DNA from: Alistipes communis
GTDB taxonomy: Bacteria; Bacteroidota; Bacteroidia; Bacteroidales; Rikenellaceae
DNA length: 64,000 nt
Direction: 5' to 3'
NCBI RefSeq assembly: GCF_006542665.1
Contig: NZ_AP019735.1
Span: 2,232,001-2,296,000 of the forward strand
Shown here: piece after piece, positions 1-8,600 of the stretch
Numbering within the stretch: position 1 is the stretch's first letter
How the letters are laid out: each line of letters starts with the position of its first letter
Position numbers and translations under genes: made by a program
Notes under the pieces: generated by a model
Databases searched by the model: none
What the model was told of the DNA's origin: nothing
The model's input: the letters and a program-made list of their open reading frames with translations, nothing else

Positions 1-1377
1 TTCCATCACGAGTTCGATCGTGCGCTCCCGACGGATTTCGAGGATGACTCCCGTGTTTTCGCTTTTGGTGACATTGGGATAGCAGGCCAGGAGGAAGGGA
101 TCGGGATTGGCGTTGGCAGCGGCCATGTCGAGCCCCTTCATGCCGGCCCGGTCGCGGATTCTGTCGATCGAAATGAGCAGGTCGTCTTTCGTCAGCGTTC
201 CCAGTTCGGCTTTGGCTTCGGCGTAGTTGAGATAGACCTCCGCCGTACGGAACAACGGCCAGTCGGAGGTGCCTTTCGACGCTCCGCTGTGGGCTGCCGT
301 CGAGACGAACTTGATAGGTTCGTATCCTGTCATCGCCGTCATGTCGTTCGCCGTGACCGACTCCTCGCCTTTGGCGATGTAGCCCGGACAGAGTACGGTC
401 TGTGCCATACGGGGGTCGCGTCCGGCGGTCTCTTCGGTGTAGGACATCGTTTCGTGTCCCTCTTTTTCGGTGAAGCGCGAACCGTCGGCCATGAGGTAAT
501 GGTTCATGAAACGGCGCGTGAAACCTGCTGCGGAGTTGCGGATGTTGAACTGCACGTTGTGGGAGAGATTCAGTCCTTCGAAGTTGTAGATGCGGGCCAG
601 AATGACCTCTTCCTGTTTGGCGTCGTCGCTGCAAAAGAGATCCCGATAGGGTTCCGTTCCCTCCTTGTAGAGCGAGTAGCCGCTTTCGGAGATGAAGGTC
701 GATGCGGCGTCGGCGGCCAGTTGCAGATACTTGTCGGCATCGGGCAGATTCCGGTATTTGCGCCACGTGCCTTCGTAGAGGGCGATACGCGATTTGAGAG
801 CCAGGGCCGACCAACGGGTTACGCGGGCGACATCCTTTTCGCGAGGCAGCATTTCGATTGCGTTTTTGAGGTCGTTCATCACGTGATCCATGATGATGCC
901 GCGATCTTCGCGGGGCTTTTTCAGCAACTCCTCCTCTTCGGAGCCGATGACCTGCTCGTACCAGGGTACGTCGCCGTAGCGGAGTACCTTCTCGTAGTAG
1001 AAATAGGCGCGGAAGAAGTAGGCCACGCCGTCGTACTTGGTGCGGACGGCTTCGTCGGTGCAGTTATGCGAATTCGCCAGATAGTAGTTGATTTTGCGCA
1101 GGGCGGTCCAGGTCCAACCTTTTTCGTTGGAGGCCATACGGGTTCCCGATATTACGTCGCCCATGCTCTTGTCGACCATATCGTCGGCATTGAGGCCGGC
1201 GGCGTTGTCGGGTGATTCGAGCATCGTATAGAACTGGTTGGTCCACAGCCGCAGATCGGTTTCCGTCTTGAAGAAGGTCTGCGGAGTGACCGTATCTTCG
1301 GGAATAAGGGTCAGGTCGCAGCTGGAACATGCGGCGCCCAGCAGGATCGTTGCCAATATTTTTTGCAGTGTTTTCAT
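1..1377 (-). CDS. SusD/RagB-family outer-membrane lipoprotein, C-terminus cut by window edge
   Basis: Surface lipoprotein that caps a SusC channel and helps bind the imported substrate. The 459 visible codons start at 1377 with a signal peptide and lipobox (LLGAAC, then CSSC). The family motif EIRRERTIELV is at the very edge, so roughly the last 60-100 residues lie outside the window. The start is 19 bp downstream of the susC stop, the usual susC-susD arrangement, so the two are co-transcribed. Substrate cannot be told from sequence; there is no glycosidase next to it within the window. The identification is secure; the specificity is unknown. Confidence 0.93.
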   Translation of the reverse strand, partial: MKTLQKILATILLGAACSSCDLTLIPEDTVTPQTFFKTETDLRLWTNQFYTMLESPDNAAGLNADDMVDKSMGDVISGTRMASNEKGWTWTALRKINYYLANSHNCTDEAVRTKYDGVAYFFRAYFYYEKVLRYGDVPWYEQVIGSEEEELLKKPREDRGIIMDHVMNDLKNAIEMLPREKDVARVTRWSALALKSRIALYEGTWRKYRNLPDADKYLQLAADAASTFISESGYSLYKEGTEPYRDLFCSDDAKQEEVILARIYNFEGLNLSHNVQFNIRNSAAGFTRRFMNHYLMADGSRFTEKEGHETMSYTEETAGRDPRMAQTVLCPGYIAKGEESVTANDMTAMTGYEPIKFVSTAAHSGASKGTSDWPLFRTAEVYLNYAEAKAELGTLTKDDLLISIDRIRDRAGMKGLDMAAANANPDPFLLACYPNVTKSENTGVILEIRRERTIELVME

Positions 1378-1396
1378 CTGTCGTTTTCTTTATGCG

Positions 1397-4300
1397 TTAG
1401 AAGCTGATGTCGACGCCTATGGAAAGCGTTTTGGGATAGGCGTATCCTGTTCCGGAGTTGGCCTTGTTCGTACCGCTCGATCCGGCCAGCTCGGGATCGA
1501 TGGTCTTGTTGTGTTTTTTCAGCGGCGACCAATAGCAGAGGTTTTCACCCGAAAAATAGATGCGGGCGCGGCTGATACCGATTTTGCGAGTGAGATTCTC
1601 GGGTACGGTATAGCCGATCGTGAGATTTTTCAGACGCAGATAGGCGAGATTTTGAAGATAGCGGTCGTTTTTCTCGCCCAACGCACCGCCGGAGTAGGCA
1701 TTGTAGCCGCGCGGACGGGGGAAGTAGGCATTGCGATTATCCTCCGACCAGCAGTTCGAATAAAAGTCCTTGTGGATGAACGAAGTGGGCGGAAAGGCAT
1801 AGGGGCCCCAGAAGTCGAAGGAGGCTTGGTTGGCAGCCGGATACCAGTCGCGACGTCCGATGCCCTGGAAGAAGGCCGATATGTCGAATCCCATCCAGTT
1901 GAAACCCAGCCGGAACGAGTAGTTGTAACGGGGTAGCGAGTTGCCGATGATGCGTTTGTCGCCCGGATCGTCCACGGTGCCCGAACCTTCGGAGATGATG
2001 TTGTTGCCGTCGAGGTCGGCGAAACGGACATCGCCCGCGCGCAGACGGTTGCCGGCAGGCCCTTTGTTCTGATAGACGCGGTTATTGACCGCCTTGTCGT
2101 CGATCAAGGCCTGGTATTCGGCGGCTTCGCGGTCGGTTTTGAACAGACCTTCGACGTGGTATCCCCAGATTTCGCCCAGCGTTTGACCTTCGTAGCGGTC
2201 GGAGATCACCCGATCAGGATTGTGGTATTTGGTGATTTTGGTAATGTAGTCACCCACGGAAGCCGATACGTAGTACGAGAAGGGTTTCCCCGCCAGTTGG
2301 AATTCGTCTTGCCAACTCAGCGAGATCTCCCAGCCCTTTGTGCGCAGGTCGGCGCAGTTGGCTTTCGGGGTATTGGCGCCGAAGACGCTGGGCAGCGTGA
2401 GCGAAGTGGTGAGCATGTCCTTCGTATCGCGGATATAATAGTCTCCGGTGAAATTGAGACGATTGTTCAGAAGGCCTACGTCGAGTCCGACGTCGTAGGT
2501 GGTTACGGTTTCCCACGTCAGACCCGACGAGAGCGGATCCGTGACGTTGGCATAAAAGGCTTTTTCCTGTCCGTCGAAGGTATAGTTCATCTGATTGTCG
2601 GTGCTGATCTGCTCGATGTAGGCATAGTCGGATACCTGCTGATTGCCCAGACTGCCTACCGAAAGACGCAATTTGAGGTTGTCGACGATGTCCCGTGCCG
2701 GGGTGAAGAACGACTCCTCGCTGATGCGCCATGCGGCCGACGCAGAGGGGAAGAAGCCCCAGCGATGGTCGGACTCGAAGCGCGACGAACCGTCGCCGCG
2801 GGCGCTCGCCTCGAAAATGTAGCGGCCCTTGTAGTCGTAATTCACTCGTCCGAAGAATCCCAGCGTACGGTAGGCCGTGATCGATTGCGAGAGGGTGATG
2901 GGGCCCGTCGCTACCGTGAAGGAGTCGATGTCGTCGCTCGACAGGTCGGTCTGTTTTGCGTCGAGCGAGGTTGAGCGGTAGTCTTCGTATTGGCCTCCGG
3001 CTGTGATTTTCAGATTGTGGCCGCCCCACGAATTCTCGTAAGTTCCGTAGATGTTGACGTTATGTCCTTTGTAGGTTTGGTGTATCTCGCGGTAGGAATT
3101 TTCGACCGATCCCGACGTGAACGTCTCCACGACGCCCTGCTGGCGCGAATATTCGAACGTGTTGTTGCGGTATTTGAAGAGATTGTCCCGCTGACGGTAG
3201 TCGTAGACCGCTGTGAGGACGAGTTTTTTGAAGAGCGTGACGTCGAACTGGTTCGAGAAGGTGAGGTAGCGTTTCTCGCGCGTGTTTTTCGAACGGTCGG
3301 CGGTCATCTGTCCTCCGCGGCCGGCTCCGATCGGGGAGTTCTTGCCCAGTTGGTTGACGTATTGTACGATCGTGCCGTCGGGGTTGTAGGGAAGGAATGC
3401 GGCGCAGATGTTCGATTGCAGGGCGTTGATCGTGCCTTCGTAGTCCTGATGGCCACCGTACTTGTAGTCCGTGGTGTCGAAGCTGGTGTTGTTCGAGTAT
3501 TTCAGCCACGGAGCTATCCGAGCCGATACCTTGGTGCGGAAGGCATAGTCGTTGAACTTGTCCTTGTTGATGTTGAACATGCCGTACTGTTGGTAGAAAC
3601 GGCCGCTTGCGTAGTAGGATACTTTGTCCGTACTGCCCGAGAGCGAGAGGTTGTGTTCCTGCTGCGACCGCACGCGGTTGTAGAAATAGCCGTACCAGTC
3701 GAAGTTGCCGTAGTAATAGTACTTGCCGTCGTTGCCGACTTCGACCCATGGACGATCGGGGTGCGGCGTACGGTCGTTGCGACGCTCGTAGAGTTTTTGC
3801 AGACCGCCGTTCTCTTCGGTGTAGCGGAAAATGTCCATCGTGCCGTCCGACGAGTCGTTCATGAACTGGTTGACGATACGCACGTGGTCGTAACCCGTAT
3901 CGATAAAATCGGTCGAAGTGGTATTCTTGGCCCAGCCGAAGCGCCCGTTGTAGGTGACATGGGCCCGTTGGCCTTTCTTGCCCGCTTTGGTCGTGATGAG
4001 CACTACGCCGGCCGAAGCCTTGGCGCCGTAGATGGCGCATGACGAGGCGTCTTTGAGCACGGATACGGATTCGATGTCGTTGGGGTTGATCTGACTGAGA
4101 CTCACCTCCACGCCGTCGGCCAGTACGAGCGGCGAACCGCTATTGAGGGAAATCGAACCGCGGATATTGATCGAATAGGAGGATTCGGGCGATCCGGTTC
4201 CGAAGGTGATGTTCACGGAAGGGTCGGCGCCTTGCAGCGCGTTGGCTGCCGAAACGACCGGACGGGCATTGAGGTCTTTGCCGCTGATAGTCGCCACGGC

Positions 4301-4969
4301 TCCGGACAGGTTGGCTCTGCGCTGTGTACCGTAGCCGACGACTACGACTTCGTCCATCAGGTTGTCAGACTCTTTCAGGACGATGTTGAGCGGAAGATTC
4401 CCCCCCCCTTGCTCGATTGTTGCGGTTTGTGTGATGTAACCCAGATAGGAGATGTTGAGTTGGGCGGGAAAGGTCACCTCCGTCAATTCGAAAGTCCCGT
4501 CGGCTCCGGTCAGTGTGCCTTTTTGGGATCCTTCGATCGTGACCGTCGCAGCGATAATCGGCTGTCCTTTGGTGTCGGTCACTCGGCCGTATACGGAGTC
4601 GTCCGGGGCGGTCGGCGTTTCGGCCATGGGCGCGGATTGCCGCTTGGTGACGATGATGCGGTTTCCGTTGATCGTGCAATTGACTTCCTGCCCCGCGAAT
4701 ACCTGATCGAGAATTTCGCGGATGGTGGCGTTTTGGGCCGAAATGGATATGCGTTTGTTCAGATCTACCTCGTCCGAACTGACGAGAATGGAGTAGTTTT
4801 CGGTACGGTTCAGCGAGGTCACTGCCTCCTGAACGGTTACGTTCTTCAATTCGAGATTGATTCTCTTTGTTTGAGCAAAACCCGTGGCAGGGCTGAGCAA
4901 CAAACAGAGAATAACTACATAGAGGAAATTCGTGGAGCGAAATCCTCGACGATTGCAGTCTTTTCCCAT
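1397..4969 (-). CDS. SusC/RagA-family TonB-dependent transporter with N-terminal STN signalling domain
   Basis: Outer-membrane TonB-dependent importer of 1190 aa. After a signal peptide (about residues 15-32) comes a secretin/TonB short N-terminal (STN) domain at about 35-108. It is followed by a carboxypeptidase-D-like beta-sandwich at about 126-198, a TonB-box-like stretch (DEVVVVGYGTQ, about 206-216), a plug with NPNDIESVSVLKDASS, and a large beta-barrel. STN domains touch FecR-type anti-sigma factors in the periplasm, and the gene lies just downstream of a FecR and an ECF sigma factor, so substrate binding probably induces the locus. Codons 188-190 (Gly-Gly-Gly) are a run of nine G. It shares a conserved plug/loop segment (HPDRPWVE...YYGNFDWY) with the second SusC of the window, so the two are paralogues. 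Confidence 0.96.
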   Translation of the reverse strand: MGKDCNRRGFRSTNFLYVVILCLLLSPATGFAQTKRINLELKNVTVQEAVTSLNRTENYSILVSSDEVDLNKRISISAQNATIREILDQVFAGQEVNCTINGNRIIVTKRQSAPMAETPTAPDDSVYGRVTDTKGQPIIAATVTIEGSQKGTLTGADGTFELTEVTFPAQLNISYLGYITQTATIEQGGGNLPLNIVLKESDNLMDEVVVVGYGTQRRANLSGAVATISGKDLNARPVVSAANALQGADPSVNITFGTGSPESSYSINIRGSISLNSGSPLVLADGVEVSLSQINPNDIESVSVLKDASSCAIYGAKASAGVVLITTKAGKKGQRAHVTYNGRFGWAKNTTSTDFIDTGYDHVRIVNQFMNDSSDGTMDIFRYTEENGGLQKLYERRNDRTPHPDRPWVEVGNDGKYYYYGNFDWYGYFYNRVRSQQEHNLSLSGSTDKVSYYASGRFYQQYGMFNINKDKFNDYAFRTKVSARIAPWLKYSNNTSFDTTDYKYGGHQDYEGTINALQSNICAAFLPYNPDGTIVQYVNQLGKNSPIGAGRGGQMTADRSKNTREKRYLTFSNQFDVTLFKKLVLTAVYDYRQRDNLFKYRNNTFEYSRQQGVVETFTSGSVENSYREIHQTYKGHNVNIYGTYENSWGGHNLKITAGGQYEDYRSTSLDAKQTDLSSDDIDSFTVATGPITLSQSITAYRTLGFFGRVNYDYKGRYIFEASARGDGSSRFESDHRWGFFPSASAAWRISEESFFTPARDIVDNLKLRLSVGSLGNQQVSDYAYIEQISTDNQMNYTFDGQEKAFYANVTDPLSSGLTWETVTTYDVGLDVGLLNNRLNFTGDYYIRDTKDMLTTSLTLPSVFGANTPKANCADLRTKGWEISLSWQDEFQLAGKPFSYYVSASVGDYITKITKYHNPDRVISDRYEGQTLGEIWGYHVEGLFKTDREAAEYQALIDDKAVNNRVYQNKGPAGNRLRAGDVRFADLDGNNIISEGSGTVDDPGDKRIIGNSLPRYNYSFRLGFNWMGFDISAFFQGIGRRDWYPAANQASFDFWGPYAFPPTSFIHKDFYSNCWSEDNRNAYFPRPRGYNAYSGGALGEKNDRYLQNLAYLRLKNLTIGYTVPENLTRKIGISRARIYFSGENLCYWSPLKKHNKTIDPELAGSSGTNKANSGTGYAYPKTLSIGVDISF
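4400..4408. repeat. G9 homopolymer tract inside susC
   Basis: Nine consecutive C on the plus strand (G on the coding strand) encode the Gly-Gly-Gly at residues 188-190, between the carboxypeptidase-like domain and the TonB box. The frame is intact here. Tracts of this length are prone to slipped-strand change. Confidence 0.9.
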
Positions 4970-4989
4970 GATTAGGCTGGTTTAAGGTT

Positions 4990-4997
4990 CAAATTTA
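4990..4997 (-). promoter_or_regulatory. Candidate -7 promoter element before susC
   Basis: TAAATTTG on the minus strand matches the Bacteroidetes -7 consensus TAnnTTTG and ends 20 nt before the susC ATG. No -33 TTTG is visible at the expected distance. Separate, sigma-dependent transcription of susC is an inference. An 8-bp stem hairpin (5004-5026) lies just upstream. Confidence 0.35.
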
Positions 4998-5123
4998 AGG
5001 CAGGGATGCCGGGGTCGGCGGCATCCGGACGAATAACGGAAAAGGATCAGGAAAAAGCGGAAGGTAGTGATAGTCAGTTTTCCATAGGCGTTAGGTTTGG
5101 GTTGTCGGCAGGATTCGGGTTTG

Positions 5124-6107
5124 TCATTTCAACGAAAGGTAGACGACTCCGTCGCGACGGGAAATCTTCATCTTGCGGTCGGAATTGATCGCCGAGAGAA
5201 TTTGATCCAGCGTTTCGTTATTGGTGAAATAGGCGAAATAACGTGTCTGAGCGAGCGCCTCGTCGAGAATGACGATGCGGGTGCCGAACAGTCGTTCGAG
5301 GTCTAACGCGATGTCATGCATACGCAGATTGAAGAAGTGGATGGCCCTGTTGTCCGCGAACGATTTGAAATGTTCGGGTTGGAACGTCGAGAGGTTGATG
5401 TCGTTCGAGACGCGGTCGTAGAGTACGAGATCGCCCGGCTCCATCCGCAATTGCTGTTTGCGGGTATCGGTGTCGATGTCGAACTGGACCGCCCCGTCGA
5501 CCAGCAACAGCTCGATGCAGTCGGTGTTCGTATAGGACTTGAAGTTGAATTTGGTGCCCAGAACGCGAATGCCGACGTCGCCCGAACGAATGATGAAGGG
5601 TTTGTGGGGATCTTTCGCCACATCGGCGAAGATTTCGCCGTCGACGAAGATGCGACGCTCCTTGCCGGTAAAGGCCGACGGATAGGTAATGCGGCTGCCG
5701 GAGTTGAGGTGCAAGTGCGTGCCGTCGGGAAGGGTCAGAGAGGCGATTTCTCCGTAGGGTACCTGTTTCTCGAACCACTCTACTTCCGGCTGACGGGTGG
5801 CGTAGAGCAGGCAGACTGCGCACAAGAGCGGAACGATGAGGATTGCGGCGATTCGTTGGCTCCATGCGGCGATACGCGAGCGGCAGGCGGTCGTGTTTCG
5901 TGCTTCTGCGGTAATGCCGAGCCGGCTGGCGACCTGTTGGAAGGCGGCTCTGGCTGCCGCTTCGTCGTCGACGTGCAGCTTGTCGAAAAGCTCTTCCAGT
6001 TGTGCTTCGGCATCCGGATTGTATCCGTTCTCGGCGAGCCACATTTGCACTTCGAGCTGTTCTTGTGCGGAGAGTTTGTTTTCGAAATATTCGTTTAGTT
6101 TGGTCAT
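5124..6107 (-). CDS. FecR-family anti-sigma factor
   Basis: Inner-membrane anti-sigma factor of 327 aa. It has a cytoplasmic N-terminal part (about 1-85) that would hold the sigma factor and a single transmembrane segment at about 86-103. The periplasmic FecR domain follows (about 110-215; LPDGTHLHLNSGSRITYP and FIIRSGDVGIRVLGTKFNF are typical), then a C-terminal DUF4974-like domain (about 258-327). It lies between the ECF sigma gene and the STN-bearing SusC, the standard Bacteroidetes cell-surface signalling order. Upon substrate binding, the SusC STN domain would contact this protein and release the sigma factor. The length is normal for the family. Confidence 0.95.
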   Translation of the reverse strand: MTKLNEYFENKLSAQEQLEVQMWLAENGYNPDAEAQLEELFDKLHVDDEAAARAAFQQVASRLGITAEARNTTACRSRIAAWSQRIAAILIVPLLCAVCLLYATRQPEVEWFEKQVPYGEIASLTLPDGTHLHLNSGSRITYPSAFTGKERRIFVDGEIFADVAKDPHKPFIIRSGDVGIRVLGTKFNFKSYTNTDCIELLLVDGAVQFDIDTDTRKQQLRMEPGDLVLYDRVSNDINLSTFQPEHFKSFADNRAIHFFNLRMHDIALDLERLFGTRIVILDEALAQTRYFAYFTNNETLDQILSAINSDRKMKISRRDGVVYLSLK

Positions 6108-6241
6108 GACCCTTTTCCCTTGTTATTCGCCGGACGCGTGCCTCTTCCGGACGTCCTGCTATAATAAGAACAACCGAACGCTCCCGATTGCGTAATCGGA
6201 ATGGCGAAAAAAATGGAAAAACGAAGGAAGGAGGGGGAGAA

Positions 6242-6799
6242 TCAGCAGATGGAGTTGTGAAGATCTTTCAGAGCCAGTTCGATGTGTTTGTCGACGCTGC
6301 GCACCGAGAGACCCAGCCGTTCGGCGATCTCGCGGTTGGAGAGATGTTCGCAGCGGCTCATGCGGAAGATCAATTGCCGTTGGGGCGGCATTTTTGAGAT
6401 GTTCTGGATGAGCAGCTCGTTCAGTTCGGCATAGTTGTATTGCTCTTCGATCGAATAGCCTCGATCTTCGATATCGCGGTCGTTGAGCTGGGGCAGCAGG
6501 GAGAGCATGGTCGTACGCTTGGCCTTGAAAATGTTGAATATTTCATGTTTGGCCAATACGAATAGGTAGTTTTTGAGCGATTGCGTACTGTCGAGCTTTT
6601 CGCGGTGAATCCAAAGTTTCATGAAGATATTCTGGGCGATATCCTCGGCCATGTGGTTATCTTTGAGCATACCGTGTATGAAACGCAACAAGGTGGGGTA
6701 GTAGCGTACGAAGAGTTGCTCGTAGGCTCCTTTGTCGCCCTTTTTGACTGCGGAGATCAGGGAGCTGTCGCTTTGCTGTCTACCAAAGGTGAATTTCAT
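6242..6799 (-). CDS. ECF-type RNA polymerase sigma factor (FecI/sigma-70 family)
   Basis: A 185-aa extracytoplasmic-function sigma factor. Region 2 covers about residues 24-88 with the core-binding motif EDIAQNIFMKLW. Region 4 covers about 130-182 with the helix-turn-helix LSNREIAERLGLSVRSVDKH. It is followed by the FecR anti-sigma gene 134 bp downstream and then the STN-type SusC, so it very probably drives this susCD locus. It has its own promoter-like box about 45 bp upstream. Confidence 0.95.
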   Translation of the reverse strand: MKFTFGRQQSDSSLISAVKKGDKGAYEQLFVRYYPTLLRFIHGMLKDNHMAEDIAQNIFMKLWIHREKLDSTQSLKNYLFVLAKHEIFNIFKAKRTTMLSLLPQLNDRDIEDRGYSIEEQYNYAELNELLIQNISKMPPQRQLIFRMSRCEHLSNREIAERLGLSVRSVDKHIELALKDLHNSIC

Positions 6800-6843
6800 G
6801 AAGTCCTGTGTTTTTTCGCTCGGCCTTGATACGACTCGCTATT

Positions 6844-6851
6844 CAAAGATA
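6844..6851 (-). promoter_or_regulatory. -7 promoter element of the ECF sigma gene
   Basis: TATCTTTG on the minus strand is a full match to TAnnTTTG. A TTTC is found 18 bp upstream in place of the -33 TTTG. The element lies 44 bp before the sigma-factor start and 160 bp after the preceding operon, so it marks a new transcription unit. Confidence 0.55.
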
Positions 6852-7010
6852 GAAAGTTTTTTAGTGATAGAAAAATATTTCCGGAGATAAAATTGCGAAG
6901 GTGCTTCTCCGGCACCTCTCGGAGTGCGGGAACAATGGAAAAGCAGCGGCCGCCGACGCTGCTCGTGCAGGTCGACGGCCGTCTGCCGTGAAGAGAGAGT
7001 TGACCGGAGT

Positions 7011-8573
7011 TTATTCGGCCTTGGTGATCTTGATGTTGTCCAGGAACCAGCGATTCGCTGTTTTAGCAGGCCATTGCGTTTGCTTGATGGTGATTTTCGT
7101 ATTCTTGTCGATCGTGATGCCCGCCAGATCGATCTCAGCCTTGATCCATTCGAGCTTATGACCGCTTTCCCAGCCGTGGGTGGGAATTTCGAATTGCTGT
7201 TGGTTGCTGCCGTTCTGCACGATAACGATCAGATTGACCGGATCGATCTTGCCGCTACCTTGTCGCATCGGACACCAGTCGAACGAGAAGGTTGTCTTTT
7301 CCCCTTCGGGAACGCCTTCGATATTCGACAAAACGATACCGGCCTGATAAGCGGTTTTGCCGAATTTGAGATAGTTCTTCTGAAGATAGATACATTCGTC
7401 TTCGTCCTTGCTTGGATCCCATACGCGCAGGAACTCGTACCCTTTGGCTTCGAGCGCCTGCAAAGTCGATACTCCGTCAACTATCGAGGTCGGAAGCTGC
7501 GGACAGTAGGCATCGAGGTCGTCTTTCTCCACCGTTTGACCGGCCTGTTTGCCCTTATTGTCGCCTGCGATAGCCCAGGGTTCGAGCCATTCGAAATCTT
7601 CGGTCCAGTAGACGGTTTCGACTGCGCCCTTGTCCACGATCGTAGTCACTATGATCCGGTGTACGGGCTCGGCCAGACCGGCGTAGTAACCCGATACGGT
7701 GATATTGTGGCCGTTCAGTTTGGCCAGACCCATCTCTTCGGGAATATCCAGGGCACTCACCGAATACTTGGCGTCGTCGGCGACGGAGACGGTGCTGCCA
7801 TTGAAGAAGCCGGTCACGGTGACGTAGCTGCGTTCGGCCGAGGTGTAGGTGTCGATCTGTTCGGTGAGGTCCGTCGGGGTGGGGTAGGTCACCGTCGCGC
7901 CGGACGACAGGACTTCGACCTTGTCGCCCTCCCTGTTCGGATCGTCGGATTTTTCCGCGCAGGAGATGATCGGAAGTTTGGCGCCGTCGCTCGACTTGGT
8001 GCCCCAGACGCAGACTTTGTCGCCCACTGCCACCTTCTCGGTGTCTTCGACGAAAATGGCTCCCGACTGCTGGTCGTCGCTGATGATGAATCCCTTGTTC
8101 GTCACGGCCATTACGAGCGCCGAAGGAATCTTCACGGCGGCCTCGTCGTCCAGTGCGATCACGTCGCCGATCTTCTGATATTCGGGAATGTCGCGGAATT
8201 TGTTGCCGACCTGCGAGACGAGCACCTCGGCACGGCTGGCGAGCGTCCGTCCCTTGAAAACGAGTTTCGCTTTGCGGGGATTGTCCATTGCGCCGTCGCG
8301 CATGTTCTCGGAGACCGAAACCGTGACGTCCATGACGCCGGTTCCTTCGGTGGGGGTGACGGTCACCCAATCGGGGATCTCCGTCACCCAGTCGGCGTCG
8401 GCGTAGACCGTGATGATCTTCTCCGACGTGTCCTGTGCCTCGAACGTCAGCGAACTGACACTGGCCAGCACCGCATCCGAGAGTCTCTTGTCGTCATCGT
8501 CGTCGCAGCTCCACAGCGTGCCTGCGGATGCCGCCAGCAGCGAGGCTGCACAAAAATATTTCAGGAATTTCAT
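7011..8573 (-). CDS. BACON / DUF5689-like surface lipoprotein
   Basis: Predicted lipoprotein of 520 aa (signal peptide; lipobox Cys at residue 23 followed by five Asp, a common surface-export type signal in this phylum). Residues about 30-115 look like a BACON/Ig-type domain (VTVTPTEGTGVMDVTVSVSEN). Residues about 120-320 resemble the DUF5689 OB-fold region (IGDVIALDD, GFIISDDQQSGAIFVED). The C-terminal about 330-520 looks like a jelly-roll ligand-binding domain. It is the last gene of the susCD operon, 27 bp after susD, the usual position of an SGBP-like accessory binding protein. No catalytic motif was seen. Function as a surface binding protein is inferred from position. Confidence 0.8.
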   Translation of the reverse strand: MKFLKYFCAASLLAASAGTLWSCDDDDDKRLSDAVLASVSSLTFEAQDTSEKIITVYADADWVTEIPDWVTVTPTEGTGVMDVTVSVSENMRDGAMDNPRKAKLVFKGRTLASRAEVLVSQVGNKFRDIPEYQKIGDVIALDDEAAVKIPSALVMAVTNKGFIISDDQQSGAIFVEDTEKVAVGDKVCVWGTKSSDGAKLPIISCAEKSDDPNREGDKVEVLSSGATVTYPTPTDLTEQIDTYTSAERSYVTVTGFFNGSTVSVADDAKYSVSALDIPEEMGLAKLNGHNITVSGYYAGLAEPVHRIIVTTIVDKGAVETVYWTEDFEWLEPWAIAGDNKGKQAGQTVEKDDLDAYCPQLPTSIVDGVSTLQALEAKGYEFLRVWDPSKDEDECIYLQKNYLKFGKTAYQAGIVLSNIEGVPEGEKTTFSFDWCPMRQGSGKIDPVNLIVIVQNGSNQQQFEIPTHGWESGHKLEWIKAEIDLAGITIDKNTKITIKQTQWPAKTANRWFLDNIKITKAE

Positions 8574-8600
8574 AGTTTTGCGTTTTTGGTGATTATCGTC

